Source: Gordonia soli NBRC 108243 | Lineage (GTDB): Bacteria > Actinomycetota > Actinomycetes > Mycobacteriales > Mycobacteriaceae | Direction: 5' to 3' | DNA length: 64,000 nucleotides | NCBI RefSeq assembly: GCF_000334455.1 | Contig: NZ_BANX01000028.1 | Coordinates: 104,617 to 168,616 of the forward strand | In this document: in pieces, positions 36,392-45,017 of the stretch | How the letters are laid out: each line of letters starts with the position of its first letter | How positions within the stretch are numbered: position 1 is the stretch's first letter | Position numbers and translations under genes: made by a program | The notes under the pieces: generated by a model | Databases searched by the model: none | Told to the model about the DNA's origin: nothing | What the model saw: the letters and a program-made list of their open reading frames with translations, nothing else

Positions 36392-37672
36392 TCACTCCTC
36401 GTTCGCGTGTTCGGCGGGGCGGCGCTGCGCCTCGCCACGATCGGCGTCGGGCACCGCCTGGTCACCGCGCCGCGCCATGGTCAGTCGTACGTTGGTGCCG
36501 CGTCCGGGAGTCGAGTCGATCTCCACCTGCCCATCTGCCCGTTCCATCCGGGCGCGGATCGAACGGGCGATGCCCTGTCGGTCGTCGTCGACGACCCCCG
36601 GGTCGAAGCCCTTGCCACGATCACGCACGAAGACCTCGACCGCGTCGTCTCCGACCTCACAGTAGACGTCGACGGTGCGTTCTCCGGAGTGCTTGGCGGC
36701 GTTGACCAGTGCCTCCCTGGTCGCCCCGATCAGCGCCGGCCACCGACGGGCGTCGGCGCCGTGCGGCTCCTCGTCGGGCCGCAGGTCGCCGACGGTGATC
36801 ACCTCCACCTCGATGCCGTAGGCGTCCTCGACCTCCGCACCGACACTCTGCATCGCCGCACTCAACGATCCCTGTCGCTGTGCCGGATCGCCGAAGAGCC
36901 AGCTACGCAACTCGCGCTCCTGGCTGCGCGCGAGGCGGGCCACCTCCTCGGGCCGGCCGGCCTGCTTCTGGATCAGGGCGAGGGTCTGCAGCACCGAATC
37001 GTGCAGATGCGAGGCGATCTCCTCACGTTCGGCGTTCCGGATGCGAGCCGACCGTTCCTCGTTGAGTGCCCGCCACATCCGCATCCACAACGGCACCGTC
37101 AGGAGCACGACGCCGAACAGGGTCGCGATCACCGCCACGATGGTGGTCCCGAATCCGCCGAAACCCTGGTTGTTGGCCAGCACGATCACGACGAGACCGC
37201 CGATGACCAGCAACGCACCGCCACCGAGTCGGGTCCAGGTGAGCAGTGGGGTCCGCGGTGCGATCCGCGAGGTGTCGAACTCACGCCACACCAGGCCGGC
37301 GCCGATCGCGACCACCACCAGCGGTATGAGCTGGGCCGCCGGTGTCCCCGCAGCCGCGAAACCCACCACCGACATCGCCACCAGGGCGATGATGGCCAGC
37401 CCGTACGCCTGTCGCCGCTCGCCCGGACGAGGCGATGCGGTGTCGGAGCCCTGCGGGCAGAAGAACCAGAGCAGACCGTAGGCCGCGACGCCGGCGCCGG
37501 CGAGGGCGGCCAACACGACGAAGACGACGCGGACGCGGAAGGCGTCGACCCCGAGGTGGTCGGCGAGTCCGCCGGCCACCCCACCGATCACCCGACCGCC
37601 GTCACGACGCACCATCCGGTGGGTCTCGGTCGGGCCGAGACCGGCCGCGGCCCGGGACACACTTCTGCTCAC
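36392..37672 (-). CDS. Sensor histidine kinase with N-terminal PspC domain
   Basis: This protein of about 426 residues starts with a PspC domain (MVRRDGGRVIGGVAGGLADHLGV and its two helices). More membrane helices follow (VVGFAAAGTPAAQLIPLVVVAIG, LLVIGGLVVIVLA). It then has a HisKA_3 domain with the phospho-His in EIASHLHDSVLQTL and an HATPase_c domain (EALVNAAKHSG, DRGKGFDPG). PspC plus HisKA_3 is the architecture of EsrS-like envelope-stress sensors. GTG 37672 is one of two adjacent GTGs (the other at 37675), and an ATG further upstream is also possible. It is divergent from the PspC-domain gene. Confidence 0.9.
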   Translation of the reverse strand: MSRSVSRAAAGLGPTETHRMVRRDGGRVIGGVAGGLADHLGVDAFRVRVVFVVLAALAGAGVAAYGLLWFFCPQGSDTASPRPGERRQAYGLAIIALVAMSVVGFAAAGTPAAQLIPLVVVAIGAGLVWREFDTSRIAPRTPLLTWTRLGGGALLVIGGLVVIVLANNQGFGGFGTTIVAVIATLFGVVLLTVPLWMRMWRALNEERSARIRNAEREEIASHLHDSVLQTLALIQKQAGRPEEVARLARSQERELRSWLFGDPAQRQGSLSAAMQSVGAEVEDAYGIEVEVITVGDLRPDEEPHGADARRWPALIGATREALVNAAKHSGERTVDVYCEVGDDAVEVFVRDRGKGFDPGVVDDDRQGIARSIRARMERADGQVEIDSTPGRGTNVRLTMARRGDQAVPDADRGEAQRRPAEHANEE

Positions 37673-37740
37673 CACTCGATACTGGCACGTGCGGACCAGG
37701 TCCGACATCAGGGAAGGCTCGCAGATCCCGGCCCCGACCT

Positions 37741-37758
37741 TCAGGGGTGTTCTCAGGG
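37741..37758. promoter_or_regulatory. Paired TCAGGG sites between the kinase and pspC-domain genes
   Basis: TCAGGG occurs at 37741 and 37753, 12 bp apart, centred in the gap between the divergent starts. Direct or inverted hexamers at such spacing are a plausible binding site for the LuxR-type response regulator. No experimental consensus was available to me, so this is tentative. Confidence 0.4.
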
Positions 37759-37804
37759 TGGTACCCGATGTGCTCGACGCCATCCGACCGCCAGGATGAG
37801 TGCC

Positions 37805-39340
37805 ATGGACACCAAGCAGCTCGAGGGACTGTGGGCCACCCGCCCCGTGCGTCCCACCTCGAATCGGACGATCGCCGGTGTGTGCGCGGGCATCGCTGCT
37901 CGCTACCGCACGGATCCGACCGTCGTGAAGATCGCCTTCGTCGTCGCCGCCCTGTTCGGGGGCAGTGGCCTGCTCCTCTACATCGCCGCCTGGATCGCCC
38001 TGCCGAGTGAGCGCAAGGCGCTCGCCGCGATGACGCCCGGCGGCTCGCCCTCCGGAACGCATGGTCATCACGGCCCGTGGCACGGTGCACCGCGCGGCGG
38101 ATGGCACGGGAACCCGCAGTTCATCCTGCTGATCGTGCTCGCGATCGTCGTGCTGACCTCCTTCGGCCCCAATCGGACCTGGGGCGGTGGCGGCCTGCTG
38201 GGCGCGGCACTGATGCTCCTCGGATGGTGGTTGCTCTACCAGCGCACCCCCGAACCTCCGGCCGGCACCAGCGTCGACACCGTCCACGCGCCGACCATCC
38301 CCACCCCGGGCACCGGGGCGTGGTCGCCCACCGGGTGGGGCGCCATGCCCGGTGAGGCCACCGAACCGTTCCAGCGCTGGATGCCGCGCGGTCACACCGG
38401 ATTTACCGGGACGCCGACGACCCCGGCCACCGACACCGCGACGCCTCCGACCGTCCCGTCGGATCCCACCACGGCCGGCTCCGAGATCGCTTCGACCCTG
38501 GCGGACCCCGCCGGAGGCCGGGCATCGGATTCCGCGGACGCCGAAACCCCGGCGTCGGAGGCGAACCCGCGCACCGCGGGCACTCCGATCCAGACCGCCC
38601 CGACCCAGCCCGCACCAACTCAGCCCGCCGAACCGCACACCCTGCCAACCGAACGACTCACTCCGCCGGCCTGGGACCCGCTCGGCGCAGCCCGCTTCGC
38701 CTGGGACCTGCCCGAGCCCGCAGGCGAGACCGTTCCGGAGCGCCCGTCGGGACGTCGGTCGCCCCTCAGCCTGATCGTCATCGGACTCGCGGTGCTTGCC
38801 GCGGCGGCCGGTGTGGCAGCGAATCAGGCCGGTGCGGAATGGTTCTCGGTACCGCGCATCCTGTCGATCGCCCTGGCGGTCGTCGGTGCCGGGCTCGTGA
38901 TCGCCGCCTTCCGCAGACGTCGGACGGGGGCACACAGCACCGGTCTGGTGCCCATCGCCATCCTGCTCGGTGCCGCGGTGGTGGTCACGACCAGCGTGAC
39001 CGGATTCGACGGACTGCCCGAGGGTGGCACCGGCGAACGGATCGTGAAACCCTTCACCGAGAACGACATCCGCGCGGAGTACAGCCTGACCGTCGGTCGG
39101 ATCGAGTTGGATCTCCGCGACATCGACCTCACGAAGGATCGGACCGTGCAGTTGCAGAACGGGATCGGCGAGGTGAAGGTGCTGGTGCCGGAGAACATGA
39201 ACGTGCGCGCCCAGTGCGCCGTCAGCGTCGGCGACTACACCTGCCCCGAGGGACTCGACGGAGGTCGTGACGGCACCGACGGTCCGGTCCTCACCGTGGA
39301 TGCGAAGAGCAGCATCGGCAACGTGGAGATCGTCCGATGA
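37805..39340 (+). CDS. PspC-domain membrane protein (EsrI/LiaF-like)
   Basis: This 511-residue protein opens with a PspC domain (TSNRTIAGVCAGIAARYRTDPTVVKIAFVVAALFGG). It has two more hydrophobic segments and a long Pro/Thr/Ala-rich loop at about 170-290. Three helices follow, then a C-terminal beta-rich domain (IRAEYSLTVGRIELDLRDIDL, GEVKVLVPENMNVRAQCAVSVGDY) resembling the LiaF/DUF2154 adhesin-like fold. It is probably the inhibitor or sensor arm of the envelope-stress system, by analogy with the EsrI and LiaF layout. ATG 37805 is eight bases after AGGATGAG; ATG 37796 is also possible. A small membrane protein overlaps its stop. Confidence 0.85.
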   Translation: MDTKQLEGLWATRPVRPTSNRTIAGVCAGIAARYRTDPTVVKIAFVVAALFGGSGLLLYIAAWIALPSERKALAAMTPGGSPSGTHGHHGPWHGAPRGGWHGNPQFILLIVLAIVVLTSFGPNRTWGGGGLLGAALMLLGWWLLYQRTPEPPAGTSVDTVHAPTIPTPGTGAWSPTGWGAMPGEATEPFQRWMPRGHTGFTGTPTTPATDTATPPTVPSDPTTAGSEIASTLADPAGGRASDSADAETPASEANPRTAGTPIQTAPTQPAPTQPAEPHTLPTERLTPPAWDPLGAARFAWDLPEPAGETVPERPSGRRSPLSLIVIGLAVLAAAAGVAANQAGAEWFSVPRILSIALAVVGAGLVIAAFRRRRTGAHSTGLVPIAILLGAAVVVTTSVTGFDGLPEGGTGERIVKPFTENDIRAEYSLTVGRIELDLRDIDLTKDRTVQLQNGIGEVKVLVPENMNVRAQCAVSVGDYTCPEGLDGGRDGTDGPVLTVDAKSSIGNVEIVR

Positions 39341-39564
39341 GCACCCGGGACCGGGACGCGACCGAGAACGACTCCCGCGATCACGGCCACCGGGCGCCGG
39401 GGCTCGGTCTCGTCGGACTGGCCGCACTCGCGGTGGCCGGGTGGGGCCTCGCGGGCGGACCGGACCTGCCCGACGGGGCGGGCATCGGCTGGGTGGCGGT
39501 CATCGTCGGCGTGATCGTCGGCCTGGTGCTCATCGCCACCGGAGCCCGATCACGCGGTGACTGA
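39337..39564 (+). CDS. Small two-helix membrane protein
   Basis: This 75-residue protein has a charged, His/Asp-rich N-terminus and two hydrophobic helices at about 22-41 and 50-69. Its ATG overlaps the stop of the PspC-domain gene (ATGA), so it is translationally coupled and likely belongs to the same envelope-stress operon. I recognise no family. Confidence 0.7.
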   Translation: MSTRDRDATENDSRDHGHRAPGLGLVGLAALAVAGWGLAGGPDLPDGAGIGWVAVIVGVIVGLVLIATGARSRGD

Positions 39565-39644
39565 CACCTCCGCGGGTGACTGCTCTGCGCCGCCGCGATT
39601 GAGGGCGCGGCGACGCGGGGCGGGTACGGCGGAGATCGGGATGG

Positions 39645-39677
39645 GCATCGTGGTCGCGGCGGATGCGACCACGATGC
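39645..39677. terminator. Hairpin between convergent pspC operon and guaA
   Basis: A 13-bp stem, with core CATCGTGGTCGC and its exact complement around a 7-base loop, ends one base before the guaA stop codon. There is no long T-run, as is usual for GC-rich actinomycetes. It can serve both convergent transcription units. Confidence 0.72.
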
Positions 39678-41267
39678 TCACTCCCATTCGATGGTGCCCG
39701 GTGGCTTGCTCGTGACGTCCAGGACCACCCGGTTGACGTCGGGGACCTCGTTGGTGATGCGCGTGGAGATGATCTCGAGCGTCTCGTAGGGCACCCGCGT
39801 CCAGTCCGCGGTCATCGCGTCTTCGCTGGACACCGGCCGGAGCACGATCGGGTGTCCGTAGGTGCGCCCGTCGCCCTGGACGCCGACACTGCGGACGTCG
39901 GCGAGCAACACCACCGGGCACTGCCAGATCTGGTTGTCCAGACCGGCGGCCGTGAGTTCCTCGCGGGCTATGAGATCGGCCTTGCGCAGCAATGCCAGAC
40001 GGTCGGCGGTCACCTCGCCGACGATGCGGATCGCGAGTCCCGGGCCGGGGAACGGTTGCCGGCCGACGATCTCCTCCGGCAGGCCGAGTTCGCGGCCGAC
40101 CGCACGGACCTCGTCCTTGAAGAGCAACCGAAGCGGCTCGACCAGGCTGAACTCGAGATCTTCGGGCAACCCACCGACGTTGTGGTGGCTCTTGATGTTC
40201 GCGGTCCCGCTGCCGCCGCCGGACTCGACGACGTCGGGGTAGAGAGTGCCCTGGACGAGGAAGTCGATCGACTCGCCGTCGGCGCTCTCGCCGGCCAGAT
40301 CGCTGACCGCCCCCTCGAACGACCGGATGAACTCGCGACCGATGATCTTGCGCTTGGTCTCCGGGTCGCTGACCCCCGACAGCTCCTCGAGGAACGTGCC
40401 GGCGGCGTCGACGGTGACCAGCTTGGCACCCGTCGATCCGACGAAGTCGTGCTGGACCTGCTCACGCTCCCCTGCCCGCAGCAGCCCGTGGTCGACGAAC
40501 ACACAGGTCAGACGATCACCGATGGCACGCTGCACCAGCGCGGCGGCGACGGCAGAGTCGACGCCTCCGGACAGTCCGCAGATCGCCCGACCGTCGCCGA
40601 TCTGGTCGGCGACGGCGTCGATGAGTGCGTCGGCGATGTTCGCCGGGGTCCAGGTGGCCTCGAGTCCGGCGATCTCGTAGAGGAATCGGGTGAGGACCTG
40701 CTGTCCGTGGGGCGTGTGCAGCACCTCGGGGTGGTACTGCACACCCGCCATCCGCTTCTCGAGGTTCTCGAAGGCAGCGACCGGCGCCCCCGGGGTGGAC
40801 CCGGTCACCTGGAAGCCCTCGGGCGCGGCCTGCACGGCATCGTTGTGGCTCATCCACACCGGCTGCGTCTCGGTCAGGCCCTGGTGCAGGATGCCGTCAC
40901 CGGTCCACGACAGCGTGGTGCGACCGAACTCCCGCCCACCGGTGTTGGCCACCTCGCCGCCGAGTGCCTGCGCCATCGCCTGGAATCCGTAGCAGATTCC
41001 GAAGACCGGGACGTCCAGCTCGAGCAGCGCCGGATCGAATGCGGGCGCATCGTCGGCGTACACCGACGACGGCCCACCCGACAGGATCACCGCCAGCGGA
41101 TTCTTCGCGGTGAACTCCTCGATGGGCGCGTCATGCGCGATGACCTCGGAGTAGATCCGCGCCTCGCGTACCCGACGAGCGATCAGCTGCGCGTACTGCG
41201 CACCGAAGTCGATCACGAGCACCGGGCGGGGGCCCTCGATGTAGTCCTCTGCCGAAGAATCCGTCAC
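39678..41267 (-). CDS. guaA: GMP synthase (glutamine-hydrolysing)
   Basis: GuaA converts XMP to GMP using glutamine and ATP, the last step of guanine nucleotide synthesis. The 529-residue protein has the class-I glutaminase domain with Cys92 in GICYGFQAM and the His/Glu pair near QYHPEV. It also has the ATP-pyrophosphatase loop LSGGVDSAV and the C-terminal dimer domain ending KPPGTIEWE. The full family length is present. guaB3 and guaB2 of the same pathway lie 6-9 kb away, as in mycobacteria. A 25-bp tandem repeat lies in its upstream region. Confidence 0.97.
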   Translation of the reverse strand: MTDSSAEDYIEGPRPVLVIDFGAQYAQLIARRVREARIYSEVIAHDAPIEEFTAKNPLAVILSGGPSSVYADDAPAFDPALLELDVPVFGICYGFQAMAQALGGEVANTGGREFGRTTLSWTGDGILHQGLTETQPVWMSHNDAVQAAPEGFQVTGSTPGAPVAAFENLEKRMAGVQYHPEVLHTPHGQQVLTRFLYEIAGLEATWTPANIADALIDAVADQIGDGRAICGLSGGVDSAVAAALVQRAIGDRLTCVFVDHGLLRAGEREQVQHDFVGSTGAKLVTVDAAGTFLEELSGVSDPETKRKIIGREFIRSFEGAVSDLAGESADGESIDFLVQGTLYPDVVESGGGSGTANIKSHHNVGGLPEDLEFSLVEPLRLLFKDEVRAVGRELGLPEEIVGRQPFPGPGLAIRIVGEVTADRLALLRKADLIAREELTAAGLDNQIWQCPVVLLADVRSVGVQGDGRTYGHPIVLRPVSSEDAMTADWTRVPYETLEIISTRITNEVPDVNRVVLDVTSKPPGTIEWE

Positions 41268-41294
41268 CCACAGGAGTCTAGTGGCGTGCGCTCT

Positions 41295-41392
41295 GCCGGA
41301 CTCACCCCATCAGGGTGGCGCCGGACTCACCCCATCAGGGTGGCGCCGGACTCACCCCATCAGGGTGGCGCCGGACTCACCCCATCAGGGTG
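41295..41392. repeat. Four tandem copies of a 25-bp unit
   Basis: The unit GCCGGACTCACCCCATCAGG plus GTGGC is repeated without change in three copies starting at 41295, 41320 and 41345. A fourth copy at 41370 runs to 41392. The fourth copy is the 3' end of the SnoaL-like gene, covering its last codons and stop, so the array is amplified coding tail. It also forms the upstream region of guaA, whose start is 28 bp away. Confidence 0.93.
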
Positions 41393-41820
41393 AGGACCGC
41401 GATCTGGAACCCGCGGTCGCGCGCGACGAGTTGATAGCAGAAGTGCTCGCGCACGCTGCCACCGAATGTCCAGGTCACATCGGCCCAGACGGTCTCCGGT
41501 GCGACGCCGAGGAGCCGGATGTCCGGGATCGCCTCCTGCACCCCCTCGTACTGCTCCCAGTTGGACGCGAAGAACTCCTCGGTCTGCCGCGCATCGGACA
41601 CCGCGATGGACTGACCGGGAAACAGGATCAGTGACGGGACCGCATAGAGCTGGGCCACGGCTGCCTCGTCCCGGGCGAGCAACGCACGGCCATAGATGTC
41701 GAAGAAGCCGGCGACGGCCCCGCGGAGGTCGTCGGTTGCGGCGCTGTCGGTGACTTTGTTCTCGGTGACTGCGTTCTCGGTGGTCCCGTTCTCGGTGGCG
41801 CTCCTGCCGGAGTCGGACAT
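41377..41820 (-). CDS. SnoaL/NTF2-like protein with TEN-repeat N-terminus
   Basis: This 147-residue protein has a cone-shaped NTF2/SnoaL-like domain from about residue 33 (VAGFFDIYGRALLARDEAAVAQLYA, WEQYEGVQEAIPDIRLLG, VWADVTWTFGG). The first 30 residues are a low-complexity run with repeated Thr-Glu-Asn. No catalytic residues are clear, so it may be a small enzyme or a binding protein. GAGAGG upstream supports ATG 41820. It reads toward guaA on the same strand; the stop lies in the last unit of the 25-bp array. Confidence 0.75.
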   Translation of the reverse strand: MSDSGRSATENGTTENAVTENKVTDSAATDDLRGAVAGFFDIYGRALLARDEAAVAQLYAVPSLILFPGQSIAVSDARQTEEFFASNWEQYEGVQEAIPDIRLLGVAPETVWADVTWTFGGSVREHFCYQLVARDRGFQIAVLTLMG

Positions 41821-41920
41821 GGTCGGCCTCTCGTCGAAGGATCGATCGGATGTCGGCGACGGTAGGCGGTATCGCGGACGACCTATGTCCGCGATCGGCG
41901 CACCGTCGTCGCCTAATCCA

Positions 41921-41955
41921 TAGCGCGGATCACGCGGATTCCGCGTGTCCGGCTA
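41921..41955. terminator. Hairpin after the SDR gene, sister of the one at 43586
   Basis: The inverted repeat TAGCGCGG...CCGGCTA has an 8-bp perfect core (CACGCGGA/TCCGCGTG) and imperfect outer arms. It begins 14 bases after the SDR stop on the minus strand. It shares core and ends with the hairpin at the far end of the divergent partner gene. Confidence 0.65.
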
Positions 41956-41968
41956 CGAGATCGGACCG

Positions 41969-42649
41969 TCAGTAGTCGATCCGGCCGGTGCGGTCGTGGA
42001 ACTCGCCGGTGGGCCCGTCCGGCCTGATAGTGGCCAGCGCGACGGTGGCGTCGGTTCCCTCGGTGACGGTCTGGTGTCCGCTGTGGCCGTTGAACTCCGT
42101 CGCGGTGTAGCCAGGATCGCTGGCGTTGACGCGAAAGCTCGGCAAGTTCTTGGCGTACTGGACGGTGAGCGCAATGACCGCGGCCTTCGAAGCGGCGTAC
42201 GGGATCGACGGCACCGGATACTCGTCGCGCCCCTCGGTGGTCAGCCACCGCGGCCAGCCGACACCTGACGCCACGTTGACGATGACGGGCAGATCCGAGC
42301 GTCGCAGCTTCGGCAGCGCGGCCTGGGTCACCCGGACGATGCCGACGACGTTGGTGTCCAGCACCGATCCGATCGCCGACGCGTCCAAGTCGTCGACGCC
42401 GAAAGACGTCCCGAGGATGCCGGCATTGTTCACCAGCACGTCCAACTCGGGGATCTCATCGAGTGCGGCGTCGATGCTCGCCTGGGCGCCGACGTCGAGG
42501 CGGACGACGTGCGCGCCCAGGGCTCGGGCCTCCGCACCCGATTCGGTGTCGCGCATCCCCGCGTAGACGGTGTGTCCGGCCTCGATCAGCCGACGGACGG
42601 TTTCCAGCCCGAGACCTCGGTTGGCCCCGGTGATCAATGTTGTGGTCAT
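41969..42649 (-). CDS. Classical short-chain dehydrogenase/reductase
   Basis: This 226-residue SDR has TGANRGLGLE at the N-terminus, NNAG in VLVNNAGILG, the catalytic Ser near VNVASGVG and Tyr/Lys in YAASKAAVIAL. It resembles carbonyl-reductase-like SDRs whose genes are often divergent from an XRE regulator of the MmyB type. The substrate is unknown. The start at 42649 gives the standard SDR N-terminus. It is divergent from the XRE gene and is closed by a hairpin. Confidence 0.87.
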   Translation of the reverse strand: MTTTLITGANRGLGLETVRRLIEAGHTVYAGMRDTESGAEARALGAHVVRLDVGAQASIDAALDEIPELDVLVNNAGILGTSFGVDDLDASAIGSVLDTNVVGIVRVTQAALPKLRRSDLPVIVNVASGVGWPRWLTTEGRDEYPVPSIPYAASKAAVIALTVQYAKNLPSFRVNASDPGYTATEFNGHSGHQTVTEGTDATVALATIRPDGPTGEFHDRTGRIDY

Positions 42650-42742
42650 GTCCCTACCCTGCGCCTCGATGCACGGGTCTCCCAGGCCTCGTCCGACGGT
42701 GGGACCGGCAGTACCTGTCTCGACGCCGTCAACCGGAGCAAG

Positions 42743-43588
42743 ATGGACCGCGTGAGCGAGTTCGCCGATGTCTTGCGCGCCTGGCGGGACCGGGTGCGCC
42801 CCGCGGATGTCGGGCTGCCTGCCGGGACGGGACGTCGGACGCCAGGCCTCCGACGCGAGGAGCTGGCGATGCTCGCCGACGTCAGCGTCGACTACATCGT
42901 CCGGCTCGAGCAGGGACGGGCAACCAACCCGTCGCCGCAACTCCTCGGCGCGCTGGCGCGTGCCCTCCGACTCACCGACCTCGAGCGCGATCACCTGTTC
43001 CGGGTGGCCGGAGCGGCACCGCCGCGCCGCGACCTGGTCCCGCGGCACATCACGCCGGGTGTCCAGCGCATCGTCGACCGCCTCGGTGACGTGCCGCTGG
43101 CCGTCTTCACCGCCACCTTCGACATCCTGCTGTGGAACGACCTGTGGGCTGCGCTAACCGGTGACCCCGAACGGGTGCCGCCGGAGGAGCGAAATGTGGT
43201 GTGGCGGCACTTCATGTGCGGCCACGAAGGCATCGACTACACCACAGACCACGAGGAAGAGTTCGCGACCGACCTCGTCGCCGAACTCCGCGCCGCTACC
43301 GGACGCTATCCCGCCGACCCCGGTCTGTCCCAGCTGATCGCGCGGTTACGGCGCGAGTCTGCCGACTTCGACCGGCGGTGGACCACTGCCCAGGTGGCCG
43401 AGCACCGATCCAGCCGCAAGGCGGTGTCGACGCCGGTCGGCCCGATCACCGTCGACTGCGATGTGCTGACGGTCCCGGGCGGCGATCTGCGCATCGTGGT
43501 CTACACCGTCGTCCCCGACACGGAGGACGCCACCAAACTCGATCTGCTGCGCGTCACCGGACTGCAGCACCTGCTGCCGAATCCGTAG
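42743..43588 (+). CDS. XRE-family regulator with MmyB-like ligand domain
   Basis: This 281-residue protein has an N-terminal helix-turn-helix (RRTPGLRREELAMLADVSVDYIVRLEQG) and a C-terminal MmyB-like PAS-type domain (FTATFDILLWNDLWAALTGDP, RHFMCGHEG, TPVGPITVDCDVLTVPGGDLRI). Such proteins bind fatty acids in known structures and usually regulate a neighbouring SDR. GGAGCA precedes ATG 42743. It is divergent from the SDR gene and its stop codon is the first three bases of the 43586 hairpin. Confidence 0.88.
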   Translation: MDRVSEFADVLRAWRDRVRPADVGLPAGTGRRTPGLRREELAMLADVSVDYIVRLEQGRATNPSPQLLGALARALRLTDLERDHLFRVAGAAPPRRDLVPRHITPGVQRIVDRLGDVPLAVFTATFDILLWNDLWAALTGDPERVPPEERNVVWRHFMCGHEGIDYTTDHEEEFATDLVAELRAATGRYPADPGLSQLIARLRRESADFDRRWTTAQVAEHRSSRKAVSTPVGPITVDCDVLTVPGGDLRIVVYTVVPDTEDATKLDLLRVTGLQHLLPNP

Positions 43589-43620
43589 CGCGAACACGCG
43601 GATTCCGCGTGTTCGCGCTA
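43586..43620. terminator. 17-bp perfect inverted repeat at the XRE stop codon
   Basis: TAGCGCGAACACGCGGA and its exact complement are separated by one T. The first TAG is the stop codon of the XRE gene. The stem is strong enough to end transcription, though no T-run follows. The core ACGCGGATTCCGCGTGT is shared with the hairpin at 41921. Confidence 0.7.
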
Positions 43621-43684
43621 GGAAAACGTGGGTCGTCGGCCCCCGCGACCCGACGGATCTGAGGCAACCCTCATAATTCACCTC

Positions 43685-44311
43685 ATGTCCGAAGCTGCGC
43701 ACGACGCGCACCGTCCGCCGCGGTGGTACGCCCTGTCGGTGTCCGACCTGGCCCAGGCCGCCGTCTTCGCCGCATTGATCGCTGCGCTCGGCCTGCCCGG
43801 CACCATCAACATCGGGACCACCGGCGTACCGATCACCTTCCAGAGCCTCGGTGTGATGCTGGCCGGTGCGGTACTGGGCCCCAAGAAGGGCACGGTGGCG
43901 GTCGGACTGTTCATGGTCCTGGCCATCGTCGGACTCCCGATCCTGTCCGGCGGCCGCTCCGGTCTGACCGCACTGGCCTCCCCGACCGCGGGGTACTTCG
44001 TCGGCTTCTTGCCCGGAGTGCTCGTGATCGGCCTGCTCACCGCGCTGATGATGCCCCGCTATCGCGTCATCCCCGGCATCGTGATCAACCTGCTCGGCGG
44101 AGTCGTGGTCGTCTACGCCTTCGGCGTGGTCGGCCTGCTGATCCGCACCGACGTCGCGCTGTGGGCGGCGATCACCTCGAACGGGACCTTTCTCATCGGC
44201 GACTTCATCAAGGCCGCGATCGCCGCGTTGGTCGCCGCACAGGTCCATCGCGCCTGGCCCGGACTCATTGCACCACTGCGGCGCCGCACCGATGCCAGTG
44301 CCGCAGCCTGA
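43685..44311 (+). CDS. bioY: Biotin ECF transporter substrate-binding subunit
   Basis: BioY is the membrane subunit that captures biotin. The 208-residue protein has about six hydrophobic helices and the BioY signatures GVPITFQSLGVMLAGAVLGPKKG and GLPILSGGRSGLTALASPTAGYFVGF. The order bioY-bioM-bioN, with gaps of less than 20 bp, makes a complete dedicated ECF transporter. ATG 43685 is chosen because it leads directly into the first conserved segment; a CATAAT -10-like box lies just before it. No BioQ or BirA site is obvious upstream. Confidence 0.92.
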   Translation: MSEAAHDAHRPPRWYALSVSDLAQAAVFAALIAALGLPGTINIGTTGVPITFQSLGVMLAGAVLGPKKGTVAVGLFMVLAIVGLPILSGGRSGLTALASPTAGYFVGFLPGVLVIGLLTALMMPRYRVIPGIVINLLGGVVVVYAFGVVGLLIRTDVALWAAITSNGTFLIGDFIKAAIAALVAAQVHRAWPGLIAPLRRRTDASAAA

Positions 44312-44329
44312 CGATCGCCGGACTCGATC

Positions 44330-45004
44330 GTGATCGAGTTCAGCGGGATCGGCCACGCGTTCGACGGTCGCACCGTCCTCCGCGACGTATCTCTCACCCT
44401 CGGCGAGCGACGGATCGGGATCGTCGGGGCCAACGGCAGCGGGAAGTCGACGCTCGCGCGGATGATCAACGGACTCGTCGTACCCGACTCGGGCACCGTG
44501 ACCGTCGACGGCCTCGACGTCGCCCGCAACAAGCGGGCCGTGCGGCGGAACGTCGGGTTCATCTTCTCCGACCCCGATCGTCAGATCATCATGCCGACGG
44601 TGCGTGAGGACATCGAACTGTCGCTCACCAGGATCGAATCCGACAAGGTCGCCCGCCGCGAACGCGCCCTCGCGGTACTCGAGCGATTCGGCCTCGGCGA
44701 TCACGCCGACCATCCGGCGCAGCGACTCTCCGGCGGCCAGAAGCAACTGCTCGCACTCGCTTCCATCCTGGTCACCGAACCGAAGGTCATCGTCGCCGAC
44801 GAACCGACCACCCTGCTCGACCTCCGCAACAGCCGGATGCTGCGTCAGGTGTTCGCCGGACTCGACGAGCAACTCGTGGTGCTCACCCACGACCTCGATC
44901 TCGTCGACGACTTCGACCGGGTGCTGGTCATGGAGGAGGGCCGGGTGGTGGTCGACGATGGTCCCGGTCCAGCCCTGGCCCGTTACCGGGAGATGATGTC
45001 GTGA
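44330..45004 (+). CDS. bioM: Biotin ECF transporter ATPase
   Basis: This 224-residue ABC ATPase energises BioY. It has the Walker A GANGSGKST, the Q-loop region SDPDRQI, the signature LSGGQKQ, Walker B VIVADEPTTLLD and the switch His in LVVLTHDLDLV. The GTG start at 44330 is 18 bp after bioY. There is one ATPase gene only, as expected for BioMNY, in contrast to the two of group-II ECF modules. Confidence 0.92.
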   Translation: MIEFSGIGHAFDGRTVLRDVSLTLGERRIGIVGANGSGKSTLARMINGLVVPDSGTVTVDGLDVARNKRAVRRNVGFIFSDPDRQIIMPTVREDIELSLTRIESDKVARRERALAVLERFGLGDHADHPAQRLSGGQKQLLALASILVTEPKVIVADEPTTLLDLRNSRMLRQVFAGLDEQLVVLTHDLDLVDDFDRVLVMEEGRVVVDDGPGPALARYREMMS

Positions 45005-45017
45005 CGCGCCCCGAGTC

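Noticed and set aside
35621..37804. Extension of the PspC-domain gene to the left over the kinase and regulator
   Set aside because: The region encodes two clear two-component proteins on the other strand; the PspC domain starts at 37805.
41295..41392. CRISPR or iteron origin
   Set aside because: The 25-bp units are head-to-tail without spacers and derive from a gene end; no replication protein is nearby.
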